A DNA stretch of 64,000 nt from Pseudonocardia oceani (GTDB lineage Bacteria > Actinomycetota > Actinomycetes > Mycobacteriales > Pseudonocardiaceae), in contig NZ_JADQDF010000001.1 of the NCBI RefSeq assembly GCF_019263585.2, forward strand, positions 3,658,001 through 3,722,000. Direction: 5' to 3'. Every line of letters begins with the position of its first letter. The stretch's first letter is position 1. Positions 50,913 through 57,956 of this stretch are shown here, one piece after another. The notes under the pieces were generated by a model. It was not told the origin of the DNA. It made no database searches and worked only from the letters and a program-made list of their open reading frames with translations. The position numbers and the translations under genes were made by a program.

Positions 50913-50928
50913 TCGAACACATGTTCGA
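50913..50928. promoter_or_regulatory. LexA SOS box overlapping the HNH gene start
   Basis: TCGAAC-ACAT-GTTCGA is an exact match to the actinobacterial SOS box TCGAAC-N4-GTTCGA. It begins at the last base of a TATGGT -10-like box (50908-50913) and covers the ATG at 50921, so bound LexA would block both polymerase and a leaderless start. Confidence 0.85.
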
Positions 50929-52264
50929 TACCCTGATTCGCCGTGCGGTGTCCGCCGACGCTGCGCCCTCGGGTATCGCTGCGCTTGATCTCGACCGCGC
51001 GACGGAACTGCCGGAGGCGTTGACCGACGCCGAGCTCGTCGACGGGATCGTCGGCTTCGAGCGGGTCGCGGCCTGGGCCGCCGCCCGGCAGCACGCACTG
51101 CTCGCGGAGTTCGCCGGTCGTCCCGACGACGGTCCGCCGGCACCGGGTCGGGCGCGTCCGTGGGCGGGCGACGAGATCGCCCTGGCCCTCACGGTCTCAC
51201 CCGGGTCGGCCGCGCTGCGGGTGGCGCGGGCCGTGCGGCTCGCCGGGCCACTGCGCGCCACGCGGGACCTCCTGGAGGCGGGCTCGCTCGACGCGTCCCG
51301 CGCCCGGCTGGTCGCCGACCGCACCGCCGCGCTCGACGAGGCCACCGCTGCTGCCGTGCAGCACCGCGTGCTGCCGCGCGCCCCGGAGCAGACCTGGGGT
51401 CAGCTCGACCGCGCGCTGCGGCGGGCGGTCGTCGCTCTCGATCCCGGGGGTGCCGAGGGCCGGCACCGCCGCGCCCGGGCCGCGCGCCGCGTCGACGTGT
51501 ACCCCGGCGAGGACGGCATGGCCACGCTCTGGGCGCGGATCACCGCCCCCGACGCCGCCGCCTCGCACGAGTGGATCACACGGCTGGCCCGGGGCATGGA
51601 CACCGACGGCGACCCGGACGGCGACCCCCGCGGCATCGACGCCCGCCGCGCCGACGTCCTCGTCGCCCTGCTCACCGGCCGCCTCGTCGCGCACCGGGCC
51701 GGGCAGGTCGATGCACCGGCGGTGCGCCCGGTCGGTGCCGACCGGCCGCTGGTCCAGGTGACGGTCGCTCTCAGCACCCTCGCCGGCGAGGACGACGAAC
51801 CGGGCGAGCTCGACGGCCACGGCCCGATCCCCGCGCACCTCGCCCGGGAGATCGCGCTCGACGCCCGGGCCGCGTGGAAGCGACTGGTCACCGACCCGGA
51901 GTCCGGGGTGGTCCTCGACGTCGGCCGCACCTCCTACCGGCCGCCTGCGGCCCTGGCCGACCTGGTCCGCGCCCGCGACACGACCTGCCGCAACCCGCGC
52001 TGCCCCCGCGCGGCCCGCGCCTGCGAGCTCGACCACGTCGTCGAGTGGCAGCACGGTGGCCCCACGTCCGAGGCCAACCTGTGCGCGCTGTGCGTGCGCC
52101 ACCACGACCTCAAGGAGCGGCCGGGGTGGCAGGTAGTGCTGCACCCGGACCGCACGGTCGAGTGGACCACCCCCACCGGCCACCGCTACCGCAGCCACCC
52201 CCACGACCACCGCGTCCCCGCCGCCCGGGCGCGCGGGTGGGAGGATGGCGCGGCGTCCCCGTAG
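50921..52264 (+). CDS. DUF222/HNH endonuclease domain protein (13E12-like)
   Basis: A 447-residue protein with an N-terminal DUF222 helical region (about 20-330, LDLDRATELPEALTDAELVDGIVGFERVAAWAAARQHAL) and a C-terminal HNH nuclease domain (about 350-410: RARDTTCRNPRCPRAARACELDHVVEW, then HHDLKERPGW, with zinc-type cysteines). Relatives are the 13E12 repeat proteins of mycobacteria, which are multi-copy and in part LexA-controlled. I choose the ATG at 50921, 7 bases after the -10 box and inside the SOS box; an ATG at 50909 would lie inside that box. The last 10 bases, including the TAG stop, overlap the tRNA-Leu gene. Confidence 0.88.
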   Translation: MFDTLIRRAVSADAAPSGIAALDLDRATELPEALTDAELVDGIVGFERVAAWAAARQHALLAEFAGRPDDGPPAPGRARPWAGDEIALALTVSPGSAALRVARAVRLAGPLRATRDLLEAGSLDASRARLVADRTAALDEATAAAVQHRVLPRAPEQTWGQLDRALRRAVVALDPGGAEGRHRRARAARRVDVYPGEDGMATLWARITAPDAAASHEWITRLARGMDTDGDPDGDPRGIDARRADVLVALLTGRLVAHRAGQVDAPAVRPVGADRPLVQVTVALSTLAGEDDEPGELDGHGPIPAHLAREIALDARAAWKRLVTDPESGVVLDVGRTSYRPPAALADLVRARDTTCRNPRCPRAARACELDHVVEWQHGGPTSEANLCALCVRHHDLKERPGWQVVLHPDRTVEWTTPTGHRYRSHPHDHRVPAARARGWEDGAASP

Positions 52265-52328
52265 CCCAACCGGCAGAGGCAGGCCCCTTAAAAGGGTTGC
52301 AGTGTGGGTTCGAATCCCACCGGGGGCA
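52255..52328 (+). tRNA. tRNA-Leu (anticodon UAA) with short variable loop
   Basis: The cloverleaf closes: acceptor GTCCCCG with CGGGGGC (one U-G pair), D arm GCC/GGC with a leucine-type AA-CC-GG-CAGA loop, anticodon arm GGCCC-CTTAAAA-GGGTT giving TAA, and T arm GTGGG-TTCGAAT-CCCAC. The discriminator base is A; CCA is not encoded. The variable region is only five bases (GCAGT), whereas normal tRNA-Leu has a long arm. The 5' ten bases are shared with the end of the HNH gene. Confidence 0.8.
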
Positions 52329-52339
52329 CCTGACCGGGG

Positions 52340-52567
52340 CTACACCGCGTCCAGCACGAAGAACAGGAAGCACAGGGACGCCCCGAGGGTGTGTCCGCGA
52401 GCTCGCCGGGGAACAGGGCGCGGGCGGCCGGGTCCGGGGCGGGTTCGCTGATCACCGCCACCCGGAACCCGGCGGTGGGCGTTGACGAGGTTCGACTCGG
52501 CCGCGTACGCCTCGGCGAAGTCGTCGTAGCCGTTGGCGGCAGCGGGACCGTCAGGGGCGGTGGACAC
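52340..52567 (-). pseudogene. Collapsed SAM-methyltransferase remnant
   Basis: A 75-codon frame whose first 30 residues (GTG start, then NGYDDFAEAYAAESNLVNAH) look like the start of a class I methyltransferase. The end SLCFLFFVLDAV looks like the usual C-terminus of the same family. Between them the SAM-binding core is missing. The stretch in the next frame reads AGFRVAVISEPAPDP, then AARALFPGELAD, which is methyltransferase-like and needs frameshifts on both sides. So the gene lost roughly 150 codons and its frame. No function is expected. Confidence 0.6.
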
Positions 52568-52582
52568 GCCCCGATCCTGGCG

Positions 52583-53023
52583 TCAGGGACCGTCGACCCG
52601 GAAGTCGGGCAGCGTCAGCGTCCCGTCCTCGGCGAGGGTGAGGCCCGGGTTGTGCGCGATCTCCCAGACGTGGCCGTCCGGGTCGGCGAACACTCCGGCG
52701 TAGAAGCCGAGCACCGTGGGCCCGGCGGCCCGGGTCACGACCCCGCCGGCGCGTTCGGCGATGTCGAGCAGGTCGTCGACCTCGGCGTCCGACCGCACGT
52801 TGTGGGCCAGCGCGATGCCGCCGAACCCGCCGGCCCGGACGTCGGGCACCCCGCAGTCGGCGGCGAGCAGGGCACGGTCCCACAGCACGAGCGCGAGCCC
52901 GCCCGCCTGGAAGAAGACCGTCTCCTGCACCTCCTGACCCCGCCACCCGAGCGCCTCGTAGAACGTGTGGGCGCGGGCCAGGTCGGCGACGCCGAGCGTC
53001 ACCAGGGTGAGGCGCTGTTCCAT
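52583..53023 (-). CDS. VOC family (glyoxalase/bleomycin-resistance-like) protein
   Basis: A 146-residue vicinal-oxygen-chelate protein with two beta-alpha-beta3 modules: MEQRLTLVTLGVADLARAHTFYEALGW, and later GFYAGVFADPDGHVWEIAHNPG, the usual C-terminal metal-ligand glutamate. Metal ligands in the first module are not clear, so the activity (isomerase, dioxygenase or drug binding) is open. The ATG is 11 bases after the cupin stop, suggesting cotranscription with cupin, reductase and P450. Confidence 0.82.
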   Translation of the reverse strand: MEQRLTLVTLGVADLARAHTFYEALGWRGQEVQETVFFQAGGLALVLWDRALLAADCGVPDVRAGGFGGIALAHNVRSDAEVDDLLDIAERAGGVVTRAAGPTVLGFYAGVFADPDGHVWEIAHNPGLTLAEDGTLTLPDFRVDGP

Positions 53024-53034
53024 GCGGAGGCGGC

Positions 53035-53418
53035 TCAGCCGTGGCCGGAGTCGACGTGGTGGATGTCGAAGGCCTTGTTGGTGATGAACAGGAACGTGCA
53101 GTCGGTCTCGTCGGTGGCGCCGTGCTCCATCGTCCCGCCCTCGGGGAACCAGACGAAGCTGCCGACGCCGTAGTCGCCCTGGTGGGTGCGCAGCACGCCT
53201 TCCAGCACGTAGATGCCGTGTCCGCACGGGTGCGTGTGCCAGGTGTTCATGAACCCGGCGCGGTAGACCATCTTCACCGCCATCGCGCCCGTCTGCGGGT
53301 CGTCGAACAGCGGCACGTGCTCCAGGTTCGCGCCGATCGCGGGCACCGGGAAGTCCTGCCACGGCTCGTTCAGGGTGTCGACGACGGTCACGTCCACGGG
53401 CTCCAGAGCACCGGTCAC
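53035..53418 (-). CDS. Small cupin-domain protein
   Basis: A 127-residue single-cupin protein. The metal motif is in NTWHTHPCGHGIYVLEGVLRT (histidines and glutamate), and the second in GTMEHGATDETDCTFLFI. It is likely a small metal-dependent dioxygenase or isomerase of unknown substrate. I use the GTG at 53418 because GAGGAGG is 8 bases upstream; a GTG at 53424 is only 2 bases from it. The 45-base gap before it separates it from the reductase gene, all on the same strand. Confidence 0.78.
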   Translation of the reverse strand: MTGALEPVDVTVVDTLNEPWQDFPVPAIGANLEHVPLFDDPQTGAMAVKMVYRAGFMNTWHTHPCGHGIYVLEGVLRTHQGDYGVGSFVWFPEGGTMEHGATDETDCTFLFITNKAFDIHHVDSGHG

Positions 53419-53469
53419 CGGCACAGCCTCCTCGCGGGCCGTTGCGGGAGCAAGGCCTCCGGGTGACGC

Positions 53470-54054
53470 CTACGCGTAGCGGACCGCGCAGCGCACGTGC
53501 GTCGACGACGGCCACACGTTCCCGCCGAGCTGGGTGAGGGCGTACGGGCCGTCGGGCGCGACGAGGGGCGTGCCCGCGCCGAGCAGGACCGGGGCGACGA
53601 GGAGGTCCAGCTCGTCGACGAGCCGCTGGCGCAGCAGCGACCGCATGAGCGCCAGCGACCCCCAGAGCAGCACGTCGCCGCCGTCGCCCGCCTTGAGGTC
53701 GCGGACGTGCGCCGCCGCGTCGCGCACGACCTCGGCCGGGGCGAACCGGCCCCACGGCGCGGCGTCGATCGTGGACGAGCACACCACCTTGCGGGCGGCG
53801 TTGACGTGCTCGGCCATCGGCTCGGCGTCGGCGTCGGCGTCGGGCCAGAAGCCCACGAACGACTCGTAGGTGCGGCGCCCGAGCAGCACGACGTCGACGG
53901 TCGGGAGGAGCGCGGCGTTGTGGGCCTCGCTGTGCGAGAAGTCGTCGACCGCCTCGAAGATCGCCCCCTCGCCGTCCGGCCCCGAGGCGAAGCCGTCGAG
54001 GGAGATCCACTGCTGGGCGACGAGGCGGCGGGGCACGGGCCGATCCTGGATCAC
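53470..54054 (-). CDS. Dihydrofolate reductase/RibD C-terminal family reductase
   Basis: A 194-residue protein of the DHFR-like RibD C-terminal family (YyaP/YwjB type). It has LVAQQWISLDGFASGPDG, VVLLGRRTYESFVGFWPD, KVVCSSTIDAAPWGRF and DVLLWGSLALMRSLLRQRLVDELDLLVAPVLLGAGTP. Such enzymes bind NADPH, but the substrate is unknown; it is not the housekeeping folA. The GTG start at 54054 overlaps the P450 stop (GTGA), so it is translationally coupled to the P450. A GTG at 54036 would give a 188-residue version. Confidence 0.82.
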   Translation of the reverse strand: MIQDRPVPRRLVAQQWISLDGFASGPDGEGAIFEAVDDFSHSEAHNAALLPTVDVVLLGRRTYESFVGFWPDADADAEPMAEHVNAARKVVCSSTIDAAPWGRFAPAEVVRDAAAHVRDLKAGDGGDVLLWGSLALMRSLLRQRLVDELDLLVAPVLLGAGTPLVAPDGPYALTQLGGNVWPSSTHVRCAVRYA

Positions 54055-55277
54055 CAGGTGACGTCGAGCGACTCCAGGCCCCGGAAGAAGTAGCTGGCGA
54101 TGTAGACGGGCTCGCAGCCGTCGGCCAGGCGCATCCCGGGCAGGCGGGACACGAGGTGCTCCAAGGCCACCCGGATCTCGGCGCGGGCCATCGGCGCCCC
54201 GGGGCACACGTGCAGGCCGCGGCCGAAGGCGAGGTGCTCCCGGACGTTGGGGCGGTCGAGGTCGACGGCGTCCGGGTCGGGGAACACCGACTCGTCGCGG
54301 TTGCCGGAGCCGAACAGCAGAAGCAGCGGCGTGCCGGCGGGGAGGTCGGTGCCGCCGAGCGTCGTGTCCCGGGTCGTCAGCCGGAACAGCCCGCGGTGCG
54401 GGGCGTCGCGGCGCAGCACCTCCTCGGTGGCGCGCGGGATCGCCTTCACGGGGTCTGCCAGCACGCGCTCCCGGATCGTGGGGTCGGCGAGCACGGCGTA
54501 CATCGTCGAGGTGATGGCGTCGCGGGTGGTGTCGAAGCCGGCGACCCGGGCTGCGCCCCGCACGATGCAGTGCGTGTACTCGTCGGGCAGGCCGGGGTAG
54601 CCGTTCGCGCCGTGGACGAGGTCGGAGAGCAGGTCCTCGCGCGGCGCTGCGCGGCGCTCGTCGATCAGGGCCTGCAGGTAGCGGGTGTACTCGCCCATCC
54701 GCTCGGCCGCGGCGAGGTGGGCCTCGACGGGCGCGAGCGGGTTCCACAGCGTCGTCTGGTCGTCGGTCCACACCTGGATCTGTGCGGTGTCCTCCGGCGG
54801 GAACCCGATGATCGCGCTGATCACCGTCTGCACGAACGGGACCGCGTAGTCGCCGACGAGGTCGGCGCCGCCGTCCGGGAACGCGTCGATGAGCGCGTCG
54901 GCGGTGGCGTGCATCGTGGGCAGCATCGCCCGCACGCGCGCGCCGGTGAACCCGGCGTCGAAGACGCGGCGGACGGGGGTGTGCGCCGGCTCGTCCTCGT
55001 TGACGACGGCGTTGGTCTCGGGCACGTTCCCGCGGCGCAGCACCTCGACGACCGCGGGCGCGTTCGCGTAGATCTTCGGCACGGCCGGCGCGGACGAGTA
55101 GGTCCGCGGGTCGTCGATCACGGTCCGCAGGTCGTCGTAGCGGGTCACCATGTACGCGCCCAGCGTCGGGCTCATCCGGGGCGGCTGCGCACGGGCGGCG
55201 CGGTAGAACAGGTGCGGGTCCTCCCGGTGCGGCGACATGAGGGGGTTGAAGTCGAGGACGGGCTCGGTGGTGGACAC
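54051..55277 (-). CDS. Cytochrome P450
   Basis: A 408-residue soluble bacterial P450. The I-helix oxygen-activation motif is ARVAGFDTTRDAI, the K-helix is EEVLRRDAP (ExxR), and the heme loop is FGRGLHVCPGAP with C358 as thiolate ligand. It hydroxylates or otherwise oxidises an unknown small molecule and needs a ferredoxin partner not encoded nearby. The GTG at 55277 lies 7 bases after a TAGCGT -10 box, supporting this start over an upstream GTG at 55307. It heads a run P450-reductase-cupin-VOC, all on the minus strand. Confidence 0.93.
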   Translation of the reverse strand: MSTTEPVLDFNPLMSPHREDPHLFYRAARAQPPRMSPTLGAYMVTRYDDLRTVIDDPRTYSSAPAVPKIYANAPAVVEVLRRGNVPETNAVVNEDEPAHTPVRRVFDAGFTGARVRAMLPTMHATADALIDAFPDGGADLVGDYAVPFVQTVISAIIGFPPEDTAQIQVWTDDQTTLWNPLAPVEAHLAAAERMGEYTRYLQALIDERRAAPREDLLSDLVHGANGYPGLPDEYTHCIVRGAARVAGFDTTRDAITSTMYAVLADPTIRERVLADPVKAIPRATEEVLRRDAPHRGLFRLTTRDTTLGGTDLPAGTPLLLLFGSGNRDESVFPDPDAVDLDRPNVREHLAFGRGLHVCPGAPMARAEIRVALEHLVSRLPGMRLADGCEPVYIASYFFRGLESLDVTW

Positions 55278-55340
55278 CCGCCCGACGCTAGGTGTGGCCC
55301 CGGTCACGGTCGATCCGGTGGACGCACCCCGGTGATCCGA

Positions 55341-56306
55341 TCAGCGCACCGCCCGCAGGTCGGTCGAGGGCGGGCGCCCGTAGCGCTCGCGGTACACCGC
55401 GGCGAAGCGGCCGAGGTGGGTGAAGCCCCACCGGCCGGCGACGTCCGCGACCGAGCAGCGGGCCGGGTCGGCGGCGAGCAGGTCGAGGTGCGCGCGCTCC
55501 AGGCGGACGCGGCGCAGGTGCGCCATCGGCGCCGCGCCGACGTGCCGCGCGAACCCGGCCTGCAGACCGCGGGTCGTGAGCCCGACGCGGCGGGCCAGGT
55601 CGGTGACGGTCCACGGCTGCTCCGGCGCCTCCTCCAACAGGTCGACGGCCTGACGGATCGTCGCGGGCCGCGGCGCGGCGGGGCGCGCGGCGAGCAGGTC
55701 GCGGTAGGGGTGGTCGGCGGCGTGCAGGAACCCGGCGACGACGCTGCGGGCCAGCGGACGCGCCACGACCGGGTGCCCGAGCGGACCGCCGGGATCGACG
55801 GCGAGGTCGACCAGCGCCCGCGCGAGGCCCCACCACTGCCGGCCCGCGCCGCGGCGGAGGTCGAGCCGCGCCCCGACCGGCACGACCGACCGCACCGGCC
55901 GGTCGGTCAGCTCCTCCAGCGCCTCCTCCAGCGCGGCGCGCTCGATCTTGAGCCCGAACAGGCGCCCGCCGCCCGCCCAGCCGTGCAGCCGGGTGCGGCC
56001 GTCGGGCCGGTAGACCGCGGCCGTGCCGGGGTCGGCGCAGACGTCGGCGTGGCCGGTCCAGGTGCGCAGGTCGCCGTCGAGCGGGACGTTCACCTCGTAG
56101 CCGGACTCGAGCTCGTCGGTCTCGACGCGGATCTCCCCGGTGTAGCCGAGCAGCCCGGCCGACACCGTCCCGAGCGAGACGGCCGACAGCGTCATCGCGA
56201 ACCGGCGCGGGTCGTGCAGGACCGTGAGGCGGTGCGGGAAGTAGACCCGCCCGCACTCCTCGCGCGCCACGGACGGGTCGGTGGTCGTGATCGACGTGCC
56301 GGGCAT
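55341..56306 (-). CDS. AraC family transcriptional regulator
   Basis: A 321-residue regulator with an N-terminal AraC-binding-like (CuxA-type) domain (about 1-170) and a C-terminal double helix-turn-helix (about 225-321): TVTDLARRVGLTTRGLQAGFARHVGAAPMAHLRRVRLERAH, then SVADVAGRWGFTHLGRFAAVYRERYGRPP. It lies 63 bases upstream of the P450, same strand, so it may control the P450 run or another gene. The effector is unknown. No clear ribosome binding site is seen; GGAGGCGACG lies before the ATG. Confidence 0.87.
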   Translation of the reverse strand: MPGTSITTTDPSVAREECGRVYFPHRLTVLHDPRRFAMTLSAVSLGTVSAGLLGYTGEIRVETDELESGYEVNVPLDGDLRTWTGHADVCADPGTAAVYRPDGRTRLHGWAGGGRLFGLKIERAALEEALEELTDRPVRSVVPVGARLDLRRGAGRQWWGLARALVDLAVDPGGPLGHPVVARPLARSVVAGFLHAADHPYRDLLAARPAAPRPATIRQAVDLLEEAPEQPWTVTDLARRVGLTTRGLQAGFARHVGAAPMAHLRRVRLERAHLDLLAADPARCSVADVAGRWGFTHLGRFAAVYRERYGRPPSTDLRAVR

Positions 56307-56388
56307 CGTCGCCTCCGCAGGGTCGCCCTCCACCCTGCTCGGCGAGCGGCGGGCGTCAACGGTGCGGTTCCGCCCCGGCGAACGCGAG

Positions 56389-57582
56389 TCAGCGGCGCGA
56401 CCGCAGGAACGCGCGCTCGGCCTCGTTGTCGGTGCGCGCGATCGCGGCCTCGACGGCGGCGACCGCCTCGTCGGACCGGCCCAGGCGGCGCAGCAGGTCG
56501 GCGCGGACGGCGTGCAGTAGGTGGTAGCGGTCGAGGTCGAGACCGTCGACGATCTCCAGCGCGGCGGCCGGGCCGTGCACCTCGGCCACCGCGACGGCCC
56601 GGTTGAGCGCCACGACCGGGGTCGGGGTGAGGGCGAGGAGCAGGTCGTAGAGCGCGAGGACCTGGTGCCAGTCGGTCGGCGGTTCGCTGTGGACGGCCTG
56701 GATCGCGGCCTGCACCTGGTAGGGCCCCGGGGCGTTGCGGCGCAGGCAGGCGCGGACGAGCGCGCGGCCCTCGTCGGCCAGGCCCGTGTCCCACAGCGCG
56801 GTGTCCTGGTCGGCAAGGCGCACCAGCGCGCCGTCCGGGGCCGTGCGCGCGGCCCGGCGCGACTCCGTGAGCAGCATCAGCGCGAGCAGCCCCGCCACCT
56901 CCGGTTCGTCGGGCATGAGGTCGTGCAGCAGCCGGCCCAGGCGCAGGGCCTCGGCGCACAGGTCGGCGCGCACGAGGGCGTCGCCGGACGGGGCGGTGTG
57001 CCCGGTCGTGAAGACCAGGTAGACGACGGCGAGCACGGGCCGCAGCCGGCCGGGCAGTTCCGCCTCGCTCGGCACCCGGTACGGGACGCGGGCGTCGCGG
57101 ATCTTGCCCTTGGCGCGCACGATCCGCTGCGCCATCGTCGCCTCGGGCACGAGGAACGCCCGCGCGATCTCCGGCGTCGTGAGCCCACCGAGCAGGCGCA
57201 GCGTGAGCGCGACCTGCGCGGCCGGGGCCAGCGAGGGGTGGCAGCAGGTGAAGACGAGGCGGAGGCGGTCGTCGGGCACGGGCTCCTCCTCGGGCACCTC
57301 GGCCGGGGCGTGCAGCAGCGCCGCCTCGGCGTGGCGGGCGTCGCGGGTGGACTCGCGGCGGTGCCGGTCGATCGCGCGGCGCCGCGCCGTCGTGATGATC
57401 CAGCCGGCGGGGCTGGGCGGGAGCCCGCCGCCGGGCCAGGTGCGGGCGGCCTCGGTGAACGCCTCCTGCACCGCGTCCTCGGCGAGGTCGAGGTCGCCGA
57501 GGACGCGGGTCAGGACCGACACCGCGCGGCCGTACTCCGCGGTGAAGACGCGGGCCACCTCGTCGGGGGAGGGGCCGGTCAC
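56389..57582 (-). CDS. ECF42-type sigma factor with TPR extension
   Basis: A 397-residue alternative sigma factor. Region 2 is AEYGRAVSVLTRVLGDLDLAEDAVQEAF (about 14-41), and region 4 is VALTLRLLGGLTTPEIARAF (about 125-160). A long C-terminal extension of helices (DUF6596/TPR-like, about 180-397) includes VYLVFTTGH and AVAAVEAAIARTDNEAE. Sigma factors of the ECF42 group have this extension and sit next to a DGPF protein, as here. The GTG start overlaps the DGPF gene stop (GTGA). No anti-sigma factor is encoded, so the extension probably controls activity. Confidence 0.88.
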   Translation of the reverse strand: MTGPSPDEVARVFTAEYGRAVSVLTRVLGDLDLAEDAVQEAFTEAARTWPGGGLPPSPAGWIITTARRRAIDRHRRESTRDARHAEAALLHAPAEVPEEEPVPDDRLRLVFTCCHPSLAPAAQVALTLRLLGGLTTPEIARAFLVPEATMAQRIVRAKGKIRDARVPYRVPSEAELPGRLRPVLAVVYLVFTTGHTAPSGDALVRADLCAEALRLGRLLHDLMPDEPEVAGLLALMLLTESRRAARTAPDGALVRLADQDTALWDTGLADEGRALVRACLRRNAPGPYQVQAAIQAVHSEPPTDWHQVLALYDLLLALTPTPVVALNRAVAVAEVHGPAAALEIVDGLDLDRYHLLHAVRADLLRRLGRSDEAVAAVEAAIARTDNEAERAFLRSRR

Positions 57583-57929
57583 GCGCCGCCCTGGATCGGC
57601 CGGACCTCGATCGCCAACGGCGCGAGGACGCGTGCGAGGCGCCCGCCCCAGTGCAGGGCCTCGTCGAGGTCGGCCGCGCGGATCACGGTGAACCCGCCGA
57701 CGTGCTCCTTGCCCTCGGCGAACGGGCCGTCGGTCAGCAGCGTCTCGTCGCCGTGCGCCCGCACGACGGTGGCCGTGCCCGGCGGGTGCAGGCCGGCCGC
57801 GAACACCCAGGTGCCGTCGGCCCGCATCTCCTCGTTGAGCGCGTCCAGGTCCCTCATGATCGGGCCGAGCACCTCGGGCGGCGGCGGGTCGCCGTCGGGC
57901 TGGTGGATGGTGAGCAGGTACTGGGGCAT
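57579..57929 (-). CDS. DGPF/YCII-domain protein linked to ECF42 sigma factor
   Basis: A 116-residue YciI-like (PCD) protein with the name-giving motif TDGPFAEGKEHVGGF. The function is unknown; relatives are consistently encoded next to ECF42 sigma factors and are their likely targets. The ATG has GGAGGACC upstream. It is translationally coupled to the sigma gene by 4 overlapping bases, so both are expressed together. A TGTCGA -35 candidate sits 55 bases upstream (57984-57989). Confidence 0.88.
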   Translation of the reverse strand: MPQYLLTIHQPDGDPPPPEVLGPIMRDLDALNEEMRADGTWVFAAGLHPPGTATVVRAHGDETLLTDGPFAEGKEHVGGFTVIRAADLDEALHWGGRLARVLAPLAIEVRPIQGGA

Positions 57930-57956
57930 CGGGTCCTCCGTCCGGTGGGGGTTCGT

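Noticed and set aside
53470..54054. Housekeeping dihydrofolate reductase FolA
   Set aside because: The motifs fit the RibD C-terminal group, it lacks a thymidylate synthase neighbour, and it is coupled to a P450.
52255..56306. Genomic island integrated at the tRNA-Leu gene
   Set aside because: No integrase gene and no second copy of the tRNA 3' end were seen in the rest of the window.
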